Below, in pieces: positions 35,332-45,603 of a stretch of DNA of 64,000 bases; the stretch's first letter is position 1, and the number at the start of each line of letters is the position of its first letter. Source of the DNA: Dasyornis broadbenti (taxonomy: Eukaryota > Chordata > Aves > Passeriformes > Dasyornithidae); assembly GCA_013397935.1 (NCBI GenBank), contig VZRN01000686.1:40958-104957 (forward strand), in the 5' to 3' direction. The notes under the pieces were generated by a model that saw nothing but the letters and a program-made list of their open reading frames with translations, did no database searches and was not told the DNA's origin. The position numbers and the translations under genes were made by a program.

Positions 35332-35383
35332 CGGGAGGTTTAGATTGGATATTACGAATAAATTCTCCATGGAAAGGGTTGGA
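35332..35383 (+). mobile_element. CR1 LINE fragment, about 50 bp
   Basis: Sense phrases 'ggaggtttagattggatatt' and 'ctccatggaaagggttg' match the CR1 block upstream of the 'ggaacaggctgcccag' motif. The match ends abruptly at about 35383, so this is a small remnant. Confidence 0.65.
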
Positions 35384-36304
35384 CTTGTTCCTTGCCTCCT
35401 TTTATCCCAGCCAATACCTTGTGGAGATCTGGCCCCCTTCCCTTTTTTTTTTTTTTCTTTCTTGTCTGCAATTAAAATCTGAGCATCGGTGGCTACCGGA
35501 GTTTTGTTGTGAGGTATTGTTAATAAATATTTGTAAATCAGATTTTGTTCAGTGAGTTATCCTTGGGATATTTACAAGCCGTCCTGATTTAGCTGTGCAG
35601 TCCAATATTTTCTCCTGAAGTTCTACGGATGCAGCCATTAAGGGGAATACCGCCTCACTTTGAGTAGAAAGACATCATTTTTCCTTTAATTTCTTCACTG
35701 GGAGTTTGTTTTTCAGCAAACCAGAGCCAGTCAGCACTTCAAATCTTTAGCAGCCATTTGCTCTCGCATCACTTCTCCTTGTCAAATCACTCGATTGAAA
35801 AAAACCCACCCGAGTCCTTGTCAAATAACGACACAAATTCCCAAGCACGAATTCCCAAATTCTCCTCAAAAAAAAACCTTAACGCCTCAGGTTTCTCTTT
35901 TCGGAGCTGCTGGCTACTCCCAGCACGATTCTCACTGCAGAATGCAGATGATAAACCAAGACCCGGAGTCCAATCCCTTCCTTCTTTGTCCACGCTTGGG
36001 CTTTTGGACGGGTGTGGAGCAAGGAGCGTTTCAGGAAGCAAAAGGATGATGAAGCCCGAGATTCCCCATGGCCGTGCTGCTGCCCTCCAGAGCTCCTGCA
36101 GGAAACAGATTTACTAATGACCCAAAAGAATGCTTTCTGATGGCTTTTTCTGGTGGGACAGCAGCTTTTTAATGTCAGGATTCCTTTCTTACAGCCTCAG
36201 CTTCTCCGTTTGCTTAGGTGACCCTGGTTCCTGCTCTCTGTGTTACGTCACAGATGCCAGACGGCTTTGCTTTTTGATGGATTTATCCTTGTATTTCATC
36301 CTAT
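35384..36304. other. Unique non-coding sequence, no gene seen
   Basis: A poly-T (35443-35456) is the only named simple repeat. Frames of up to 119 codons match no family I know. Confidence 0.45.
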
Positions 36305-36565
36305 GGAGTCACGGAATTTTGGAAACCATCTTCAGGATCATCAAGTCCAGTCTTTAACTGCCTGCCCACCAAACCCTGTCACGAAGTGCCACATCATTTT
36401 TTGGACACTTCCAGGGATGGGGACTCCACCACTGCCCTATTCCGGGACTTGACCACTCTTTAAGTGAAGAATTTTTTTCCTAAAATCCAACCTGGAGTCC
36501 AGGATCCTGGATACCTTTAGCTGCCTGGGAGAAGAGGCCGACTCACAACCTCCTTTCAGGGAATT
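36305..36565 (-). mobile_element. Old CR1 LINE 3' fragment, about 260 bp
   Basis: Antisense blocks 'gagtcacggaattttgga', 'aggatcatcaagtccagtc', 'acacttccagggatggggac', 'tccaccactgccctat', 'ttttttcctaaaatccaacc' and 'tgggagaagaggccgac' occur in CR1 order. Numerous indels mark an old copy. Confidence 0.85.
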
Positions 36566-38939
36566 TTACTCCCGTGTCTCCATTTCCACTCTGTTTCTGA
36601 GCGGTACCGATAACCTGGGAAAGGAATGAATCCCATTTCCATTCACCTCTTTGTTTGGATCCATTAGGGAGAAGCACTTCATTATCAGGTCTACTTGCTT
36701 TCACATTATTGCTTGTGCTCAGTGCGGGGTAGAGAAAGAAATCAGCTGGGAAAAGGAGGGAGCCCTTCCCTAATGGAGCAGACTCAGGAGAATCCCTCAT
36801 GGCAACTCCACACCTTCAGAAAATGATTGGAGTCCAAGTGCATCCGAGTGTCTCTGTCCTGATACAATTTTCTTGGTCCGCAGGGTAAATATTTGATTTA
36901 ATGGAGCAGCAAATTTAAAATGCCAAATGTCATTTCCTTCTCTTCCCAATAGTCCGAGGCTTGCTCACTGCACTTCATTTTCTTTTCTGTCCAAATGCAG
37001 TGAAACACAAATCTGAAATCGAAGGTAGCACCAAGAGAGAAATGCACAGCAAGCTTGAAACCCAAGAACATCAGTTTGTTTAATCCACATGTGTCTTTAC
37101 CAAAAAGTAAAGTTTACAAGTACATCGTATGTTGAAATGTTTGGATTGTTGTTCCTCCCAAGAGAAGATGCCTTTTGTTGTGAAATGAAAGGAAAATAAA
37201 TAAATAAAAATGTATGTAACTGAGAGGAGGGAATATATAAACATATCTGAGTGTATCTAAATATACATCCTTTCCTTTCCCCTTTTCTTTCCCTTCCTTC
37301 CCTTTCCTTCCCGCCCCTTTCCCTTCCCTTCCCATTCCTTTCCCTTCCCTTTCCCTTCCCCTTTCCCCTTTCCCTATTCCCGAAACCCCTTCCCTGTGAT
37401 TTGCAGCTGTCATTTTAAATCAGTGATCGAAATCAATCCTCTTGGACGTTTTTTTTCCCCTGAGGGAAAAATACCTTTAAAAACATTTTAAAAATATTTG
37501 AATACATTTTGCTTTCTCACTCAGCCGCTCTGAAGAAGGATTCAGCCCAAGTCCTTCCTCCTCCTTCTTCAAGCTTTTATACTTAAACTCCCCTCCCCAA
37601 CTCCATCCTTGTTTATACCAGAACACCTAAAGATTTTTAAAGTGTTTCCCAGATTGCTTTCACCTGCTCTTTACTCACAAACCTGGCAGCTGGATTCCCC
37701 AGCTTCATCACCAAACTGGTGCCCTGCTGTAATTATTCAGCAGCACAGCGTTGTTTATTCCTTGACATCGCATCCGAAGGTGAAACTGATTTTCCCTCAT
37801 CTGTTTGAAAGCTCCGCCCCCAGGCAATATTCTGGACATCAGAAATTAAGTTCAAAAAATTCCATTATCGAATGGCATTGGGAATGCTGAGAGTGCCTTT
37901 GGAGAGCCGGGCTGAGGAAGGGAAGCTCTGAGCTGACAGCTCTGGCAGTTCCAAAAATTGTGGCTGGAAATGGGAGCCATAAAAATCCCGCAAGGCAGAA
38001 GAGAGGAAGCAATACTGAGCTTTGTCTCAAGTTACGCCAGGTTGTATTTTCACCTTTCATTACCTGTGGGTTCTCCTCTGAGACCAGATGCTCAAAATAC
38101 CTTTTTGTTTTTTCTGAGCAGCTGAAACCCACCCAGCAAAGCGTCCGAGGTACCTGGCTCTGGTGGCTTTGGGGATGTAGGATACCCTGAGCAACAGCCT
38201 GCCTGAGCACGGCCTCCCCCTTCATCTCCTTTGCCCTCTGTTCTCCACGCTTGCTCCTCCCCAAACTCACCCCAATCCCTCTTTTCCCTTCCAACAGCCC
38301 TTCTGCACACCCAGCAAGCCTTACACAGCCTCCCCTTCTTGACAGCATAAATTTGTGTTATCCAGTTTCAGGGAAGATCTGTGACTACTTGAGTGCTTTG
38401 AGTAGATCTGATTGTTTCATTCCTTTGTTGCACTCGTTCAGCTCAATAAAATCATTGTCGGCTAAAAACCCTTCATGTACAAATTGATAAAACACAGTAT
38501 AAATTAAATTTTTTCCTATAACATCTATCAAATTACATCGTTTCTGTCTAAGACACTCTCTGATAAAAAAAAGAAAGGAAACAAAAAGGAAAAAAAAAAA
38601 AAGATTAATCACTAATTTTGCCTTTGATTCCTCATCTGTAACTGCTACTGGTTAAAGATTTTTTTATATTCAGAGCTGATCTTGAACGGTCTTCAGGGGC
38701 AGCTGGTGAAGGCACTGAAAACACCAAAGGTTTCAGTGATATATTAAGAATCTGAGACTAAGAGAACAGTTAATACCCATATAAAGAAATTAGAATGAAT
38801 AGAGACAATATTAGGCATTTAAAGGTTATTCCACAGGCAAGTTGTTAATGCCAGAACACTCCAGCTGTGGCCCAGTCTCCGAGCTAGTTAAAGTAATTAT
38901 ATTAAATAATCCAAGAATAGAATCCCTGGGAAAGGCATT
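36566..38939. other. 2.4 kb of non-coding sequence with a long polypyrimidine tract
   Basis: No gene is recognised apart from simple sequence at 37267-37396. A 169-codon minus-strand frame at 37839-38348 and its plus-strand counterparts match no family I know. Confidence 0.5.
37267..37396. repeat. Polypyrimidine tract (CCCTTT-type), about 130 bp
   Basis: The + strand is almost pure C and T in ctttccc, ccttccc and cccctttcc words. A few purines appear (g near 37312, a near 37333 and after 37374). The complementary strand gives a Gly/Lys/Arg/Glu-rich translation, which is an artefact. Such tracts can form triplex (H-DNA) under supercoiling. That is known of the class and inferred here. Confidence 0.9.
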
Positions 38940-38992
38940 AGAAGAAATCCTTCCCTGTGAGGGCGGCGAGGCCCCGGCACAGGTTGCCCACA
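38940..38992 (+). mobile_element. CR1 LINE fragment, about 50 bp
   Basis: Sense phrases 'agaagaaatccttccctgtg', 'agggcggcgaggccccggca' and 'caggttgcccac' match CR1 well. The match ends at the repeat's 'gcccaga' motif. It is small but distinct. Confidence 0.8.
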
Positions 38993-40023
38993 CAAATAAT
39001 CGCACGAACAATCCCCTTGCACGATGAAGACACGAATCTTCAGGTGTAAAGTGCTGAACCTTCGCTGGTGAAATTGTGTCAACTCTTTAGAACGGGAAAA
39101 ACACTCATTTAGTTGTAATTAGCGAATGCCTTTTGCAGGAGCTTCGGGAAAAGCAGAAGGACTTGGTCACATCTCATTCCATTTTTTTCTCAGGTTTTGC
39201 TGATTCCGTGGAAGACTCCTCACTGTCTACATTTCAGACAGGTAAAGCCCTCTCAATACAGCTGTTGCATTATCCAAACCTGGTCCTGCTGCTCAGCCCT
39301 GCCTAATGAGGCAGGCACAGTCCTTGCATCTCTGAGCAATTCATTTTGAGGTTGTAAACCCAGTTTTGATCGAAGGCAAGGTAAAAGCGTTACCCACCTC
39401 CCCCCAAAACAGAGCGGACATAAATGAAATATCAGCAAACAGCTCCCCTTTTGTGCTGACGGAGCCTGAACCCGCCTCAGGACTGCTCCTGAAACAACCA
39501 GCAAACAAAAAAAGCAGATGTTCACAGGCCCGTTATTGCCCTAATAAACGACGGAATTTCACGAGAAACTTCCAGTGCTGACAGAGGAAAGAAGGAAAAT
39601 CTGTTGAAAGATAAACACAATAATGAATGTGCTGTGCTAATGAATCACGGCTTGTAAGAGGCCGTTCAATCCTGACATTAATGATATCAAACGAGCTGTG
39701 GCATGTAGATGAATTAAAGCAGAGCACAATGACAGCTGGGGTGTTCGGAGCCACGTGACTCAGTGCATTCAAAAGGAAGAGGGAAGAATGTGGATTTAGG
39801 CAGAAAAGGAGATCTTCTTGCACGGATCAGGTCACCCAGGACAGCTGCCTTTGTTAGGTGATGCACTGCCAAGTTGAAAAGTGAGTCTCTGTTGGAGTTG
39901 AGGGTGTGCAGGGGTGGTGAAAACATGAACCTTCCACTGGACTGCTCTGGCTGCAAGCTTTGTAAATTGTCGTTTTCTCAGAAGCCAACAGAAAGGTTTC
40001 CGAGCCAATATTTTAATACGTGG

Positions 40024-40053
40024 NNNNNNNNNNNNNNNNNNNNNNNNNNNNNN
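40024..40053. other. Assembly gap, 30 N
   Basis: Thirty undetermined bases directly followed by A-rich sequence and a 24-nt poly-A. This is the same arrangement as the gap at 26615. Confidence 1.
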
Positions 40054-40120
40054 TAAAAAGAAAAAAAAAATATGTTAAAAAAAAAAAAAAAAAAAAAAAA
40101 GTGTGTATATATATATATAT
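40054..40120. repeat. A-rich tract, 24-nt poly-A and (GT)/(AT) microsatellite
   Basis: After the gap come an A-rich segment, poly-A at 40077-40100, then gtgtgt passing into about nine AT units to 40120. It is unstable simple sequence and its length is likely unreliable. Confidence 0.9.
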
Positions 40121-40712
40121 AAAATCAGTATGACTACTTTGTGGAATGCATTAGACTGAATTTATTAAATGGACTGTTAAGTCCAATTAGAGTCACAATG
40201 TCAGGCTCCTGGAGAGCTCTGTCCTAGCAGAGTCGTTCCGTGTGCACAGCGTGAGCTCCGTGTCTGCAGCGACTGCAGGTGGCCCTGGCTGCTGGTTTCA
40301 ATCCTGGCACCGCCCTCAGATGCCTCCCTCCAACACCAGCCAGAATTTTTGTCAGGGTTTATCGCTGCCCGAGGTCACCAGGATGTTCAGGCAAGGCTCG
40401 CCGTGGTCAGACCTTGCTGGTTGGTGAGATCTGATGTTCAGTTCATAAGCCGTTTGGATGTTCATTAAAGCATTTAAAACGTCTCAAAACTCTCCAAATA
40501 ATAACAGGCTTGCTTTAAATGAGAGTTGTTTGAGGTTCATTTGAGGGTTCTACATTGTATTTTTGTTTTACCTTGCATTCAGTGAAAACGGAATTCTCAT
40601 TACAAACATTAGCACAGACAATAGTGGGTGACAGCCAAAAGGTGAATTTTCTGGCTCTTAGAGAATAAACCTCTCTACTGCTAGTATTTCTATGTGCTGA
40701 CATTTAAGGATT

Positions 40713-40925
40713 TCACAGGATCATGGAAGTATGGAATGGTTTGGGGCGGAAGGACTTTAAATCCTGTTTATTCCACTCCCTGCCATGGCCAGGGACACCT
40801 TCCACTGTCCCAGGCTGCTCCAAGCCCCAATGTCCAACCTGGCCTTGGGCACTGCCAGGGATCCAGGGGCAGCCACAGCTTCTCTGGGCACCCTGGGCCA
40901 GGGCCTCCCTATCCTCACAATATTT
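40713..40925 (-). mobile_element. Young CR1 LINE 3' fragment, about 210 bp
   Basis: The antisense tail 'tcacaggatcatggaagtat' and 'ggaatggtttggggcggaag' leads into 'atggccagggacaccttcca' through 'agggcctccc'. Over about 130 bp I count only one or two differences from the copy at 31818. It carries the same 'gggcac' and 'gccacagc' variant. It is 5'-truncated at about 40925. Confidence 0.95.
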
Positions 40926-41402
40926 GTCCTATTTGAGACTAAATGCGAGGAATAGTTTTGATTCTGGTAAAGCAGACTGCCTGGAATCAGAATGTGGAGG
41001 AAATACCTACTCTGTGAACCTTTCCCCCATTCTTTAGCAGTCAAGGCTCTAGCTGGTCTTTGATATTCATAGATTTACAGCACTTTAAGTGCCTATAACT
41101 GCAGCACTTCACTCAAAGGCTGCTCCAGATGGAAAACATCCGCTTCTTTTGAACAACCCATTAGTTATTTTTTTTTTTTTCCTCGTGGTGAAAGGCTTTA
41201 ACGAGCATTTGTGGAGGAGAATTTCCCAGCAGAGCCCAGGTCACAGCCGAGCTGAGGGCACAGCAGTGGGAAGAGAGAGGGAAGCTGCCAGCAGTCTGTG
41301 TCCATCAGGATCGCTCCGTGCAGGAGCAGCAGGGCACCAGCCCAGGCTTTGGAGGTGCACTCTGGAAGGTTTTGGTTTTGGTGAGGAGCTGATGAGAATC
41401 AC

Positions 41403-41532
41403 ACCTCGGAGGCCCCCGGGCAGCAGCGCGCTGGAGCAGGCTGGCGGTTCAGCCAGGACGTGATCCACCGCTCCCTCAGCACGGGAAACTCAGCCGCGAG
41501 ACATGAAATAACAACGGCGTGTCCAGGGCGGG
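41403..41532. other. CpG-dense segment, about 130 bp
   Basis: By hand count 13 CpG occur in 130 bp of GC-rich sequence, far above the neighbourhood. No CR1 signature is present. It is too short for a standard CpG island and its function is unknown. Confidence 0.45.
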
Positions 41533-42537
41533 CTCAAGGAGAGGGTCATGTCCTTGGGGACGAGGAGGAGACACCATTTGTCAACAGGGGACTGTTCGAA
41601 GGATGTTTCTGCAAGCATCCAGAGCACCCAGCTGCTGGCAGCTCTTTAAAAGCATCGCCTGACACAGAAGGTTCGAAGGTTTTATTTTTTGACAGTCCAC
41701 ACACTGCAAGAGAGGCTACAGAGCAGCCAGGCTGCAGCAACCTTATTCTGTACTAAAGAAAAAATTACATCCTGCAAATCTCTTGAACGCTGAATTACTG
41801 TTACTCTGAATTACGTCAAGCAGGATTTGTTCAGCCACTTGTTTTTTTAAAAATATATTAGGATTCTATGTCCAGGTACTAAACAATGCAGAGGGCTGAG
41901 GAACTGAGGCTCCTTCCTCGCACTTATTTCATTTCTAGCTAAACACAACATGATATAGAGCACCACTAAAAGCAGACCAGGCTCTGTAATAAACCTCGAA
42001 CCTGTGAGGAAGCTGGCACATCCAGGGGAGAAACGCTCCCTCCAGGTGAATTGAGCTCGGAGTTTATCTCAGCAGTGTCACTCTGGGTTACTGTGGCAAC
42101 AGGTCCTGTCTGGATCACGCTCAGCGGCTCGTTTTCACTTCATTAATTACCGTCAGCCTGAACGTGGCCACGGTGATGTCATAACCCCCATGTCCACGGG
42201 CTGATTCCATCATGTCACAACCTGCAGCCAATCCAGTCACCTCAGGGCTCACTGAATTTGCTCAATTAACCCGAAAATTCCGCTGCGAAGGCTTTTGGGA
42301 ATTCTTTGGTGCAGTATTAATGTGTGGGCTGCGGTGTGTGCTGGCTGTGTCTGTAGGTAAAATTCAGCTGGAGTCACATGGCTCACAGGTAAAAGCCTTC
42401 TTGTGCCACTGAAAAATCCCAGCAGGATGAGGGATTCAAATCCAGGGAAACGCCAGACGTGTGGATGAGTGTTTTGTCAAATCTGCTACTAACCAAGAGA
42501 AAGTTTGCTATCAGAGTGTGATTTTTGCATTAGACTT

Positions 42538-42539
<2 letters not shown>

Positions 42540-42586
<47 letters not shown>
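42540..42586. repeat. Poly-T run, 47 nt
   Basis: Forty-seven consecutive T, the longest homopolymer in the window. If it were a retrocopy tail the body would lie to the right on the minus strand. No AATAAA complement is present within 30 bp and no recognisable body follows. Confidence 0.95.
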
Positions 42587-42588
<2 letters not shown>

Positions 42589-43202
42589 CTAGTAAGTATT
42601 TGAGGTCAGTGTAGGCAGGAATACAGTAAATATTGGAAGCACACTGATAGCTGAACACAAGTGCCATCAAGGAATGTTAGGGATCAGCCTCCCTTGGTCT
42701 CGTGGTTTATTCTAGTTCGATTCTGCACAGGGAATCCAGTCACGTCTGGAATCAGGATTGTCCGCATCCACAAGACAAAGAGACTTCACTCTGCAGGTTG
42801 AGCGAGGCACCCAAGAGAGTTTGCTGCTTGGAATGTCCTGTAAAAGCATTTTTTTAAGATAAAACAGACATTTTTTAGCCAGCTATGTCTTAAACCTTGT
42901 TAGAAAACTCATGCACCTGAAGTTGCTCCTAAAAGCCAAATAAGTTCAAGCAAATTGAAATCTAAACACTGCAAGATGACTTTTTTTTCCTCACCCAACG
43001 GAAGAGAGCAATTTCCAGTTAATGCTGGGTTGTGGCACCGGAGCATTTGAATCTTTACTTAACGTGCTTGGTTTTGCAGGTCAGTTCTAATATCTTGTGA
43101 TAACCGACTTTGATATCAGAGCAGTTCTCTTCCAGAAGTTCTCTATCAAACTGCTTCGGATAACGAAATCCACAAGTGCTTTATTTGATCCTGTAGCAGG
43201 GG

Positions 43203-43215
43203 AAAAAAAAAAAAA
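43203..43215. repeat. Poly-A run, 13 nt
   Basis: Simple homopolymer. Confidence 0.85.
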
Positions 43216-44757
43216 TATGTGAACAATAACTACTGCACATCCCCGTATGCATGAAGCCTTTTTACAGTGCTTGTCTGCACCTTCCAAGAAGATCCCGTGG
43301 AATGTGGCGTTCCAGAAAGGAGGAAGGAATGCAATTGCTGTGAAGAAACACTCACCAGATTAATATAAATCACAGAACATCAGCAAATCAGCGCAAATAC
43401 AAAATGCTGGAGAAGAAACAAGGTGGGATGGCAACCGGTCGCTATTAAGAAATTAGATTAGGAAATCAGGGAATGAAGGAATTCGATCAGGAAATATCTG
43501 TTGACCAGGTTTAATAGCGATACCGGGGTGGCAGTCAGGGAGCTTGAAAGAGAAAAGCTCGACACTGACTGAAATATTCACTGCAGGGCGGCTGTGGGGC
43601 TGCCACGGGCAGCCAATGCTTCATTAGATTCAAAAGGCTGGACACCAAACCAGCCAAAGAGAACGTCACTCCCAAGTTTGTAACCGTGTTTTGGATCCTC
43701 TGGTTAATGTCATGGTTTTGGTTTGAGCCTACCTGGTTGCTAGAGGTCCCAATGACACTTATTCCAGCGGGATTTCTGTAATCCCTTCTTCCAGCAGGAT
43801 TTTTTAAAATGCCCTGTGGACCATTTAGGGCAAAAGCAGGACCCTGCACAAGTCATTTCCTGCTGGGAATGCTCTTCCTGGTGCCTCCAGGATCCCAGTG
43901 CCCCCGGGTCACAACGCTGGCTCCGGTGTCACACGTTCTGTACCGATCTTCACTCTCAGCCCCCCCCAAAATTCCCATTTTTGCACGAATAACGGTGCCA
44001 TTGCGGGACACCAGTGGTACTGGTGGAATTCACAGTGGAAGAAATTGCCTTCCTCACATGAATCTCCAAAGGAATCCTTTCAAGCTGTGGAATTAAAACC
44101 AGGGACAGGGGAGATAAAAGCCAGCCATTTTGTTTCAAGTTAATCTCGCAAACCTCCGAGATAAGGCTTGACAAAAGGATGTCTTAATTGGAGTCTGGCA
44201 TCTCCATCCTTTAGCAGCTGCGGGACTTTGTTCCTGCTTTCATTCTTCCCTGTATATTACACTTTGGAATCCCAATTACACTGCTAATGTAAATTAAAAT
44301 GTAAATTAATCTGTTTACTAATGCAATTATGCAAAGGAACTCTGCTTCCACTTTAATGCATTAAAAGGAGAAGAATTCTTTTAAATGCGCTGCATATGTT
44401 CGTTTTTATTATCCCGAAATAAATAAAAACTAATTAAAGAAAAGCTGGTTGCACTGAAATCAGTGAGAAGCTGCTTCAGCAGGATCCAGCCCTACCTGGT
44501 GGTTGCCTTCAATGAGCCCAGGCTAGAAAGGGATTTTTGACTCCTTTAAATCGCACCCGTGGTTGGCTTCAGAGCTGTCTCGCCCACCACCATTCCTCCC
44601 TTCTGGGAACCCACTTATTTCTCATGTTCAGATGCCAAATTGAAGATGTGAGGAGGAGGGGAAGGATGCCGTGACACGAGTCAGGCTGCTCAGAAAATGA
44701 ATTACCGCTTGGGATATCACGGAAGAATGATTCTAGGGGTTTGTCTGAAGGTATTGC

Positions 44758-44868
44758 AGAATCACAGAAATATTTAGGCCGGGAAGGATCTCCAAGATGA
44801 ATCCACCCTTTAACCTAACGGAGCCAGGACCACATTCCGAGCACCACTTTGAACGCTTCCAGGGCTGG
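44758..44868 (-). mobile_element. Old CR1 LINE 3' fragment, about 110 bp
   Basis: Antisense phrases 'gaatcacagaaatatttagg', 'ccgggaaggatctccaagat' and 'gaacgcttccagggctgg' follow the CR1 order with many changes. Confidence 0.7.
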
Positions 44869-45300
44869 TCCATTGGATTTTCTTCATAAATTAACGTTGT
44901 GGACATCACAGCGATGATTTCAGGAGGAGTTATTACCAGGAATCCTAAAAACGAAGAGCAGACTCCGTTGTTAATTCCAAACGCCTTCAGATCTGCAGGT
45001 TGGGCACATGACTGGCTGGGCTTCCGAACTCTGACTTCAATCTCGCAAGAGCTGAGGGCTCCCAGCCTCATCTGAACACAATCAGCCCCTCTCGGGCTGC
45101 AGATGACACTGGGAATTTACGGGAATTTTTTTTTTTCCATTCTACATCTCTAAAGATGTAGAATTTTGGAGGCAAAAGTCAGATTGATGTAATTTTTCTC
45201 ACTCCGAGGTGAGTCTGTCCTTCCCTTCCCTTCCGGAGAACCAGCTTTCCTGGGAGTTACCACCCATGCACAGGCATGTTCAGCAGAGGTCTCGGAATGG
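44869..45300. other. Unique spacer between old CR1 remnants
   Basis: No gene is recognised. There is a short T run near 45127. Confidence 0.4.
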
Positions 45301-45350
45301 TGGAATTATGGAATCTTAAGGCTGGGAAAGACCTCCAAGCCCATCAAACC
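45301..45350 (-). mobile_element. CR1 LINE tail remnant, about 50 bp
   Basis: 'ggaattatggaatcttaagg' followed by 'ctgggaaagacctccaagcc' and 'catcaaacc' resembles the antisense CR1 tail and the first conserved block. Too little remains to name the subfamily. Confidence 0.65.
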
Positions 45351-45570
45351 TAGGGCAAAAAAAGTCTCCAAAAAAGGCTGGAAGGGGTTGAATAAATTAA
45401 AACGTGGCAGTTGTAGGTAATTCTAAGAGTTTGCTTCCTTCTGAGTATCTTTTCGATCCTGTCAACGTCTTTCTGTTGGCTTTCTTTAACTCATCGATTT
45501 CAGTTCATTGCAGAAAGCGGAAGACCTGTGTGAGGAAGGTGACAAATTAGGGAAAACTATAATAATAATC

Positions 45571-45603
<33 letters not shown>

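Larger units (their letters stand above)
38993..40712. other. 1.7 kb of non-coding sequence with an assembly gap
   Basis: No gene is seen. The stretch at about 39595-39740 is complex AT-rich sequence with several TAAT and ATTA cores (see findings). The gap and the A/T repeats beside it lie at 40024-40120. Confidence 0.5.
40926..44757. other. 3.8 kb of non-coding sequence with a 47-nt poly-T
   Basis: No gene is recognised. It holds a CpG-dense 130 bp at 41403-41532, poly-T at 41168-41180 and 42540-42586, poly-A at 43203-43215, and an AT-rich TAAT-containing block at 44250-44460. Frames of up to 124 codons are not convincing. Confidence 0.5.

Noticed and set aside
37114..37413. Gly/Lys/Arg-rich minus-strand frame
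   Set aside because: It is the translation of the polypurine strand of a simple tract.
42378..42441. Possible tRNA or tRNA-derived SINE: A-box-like 'tggctcacagg' and B-box-like 'gattcaaatcc'
   Set aside because: The spacing is 53 bp and the T-arm stem does not pair, and no acceptor stem can be drawn. The match is likely chance.
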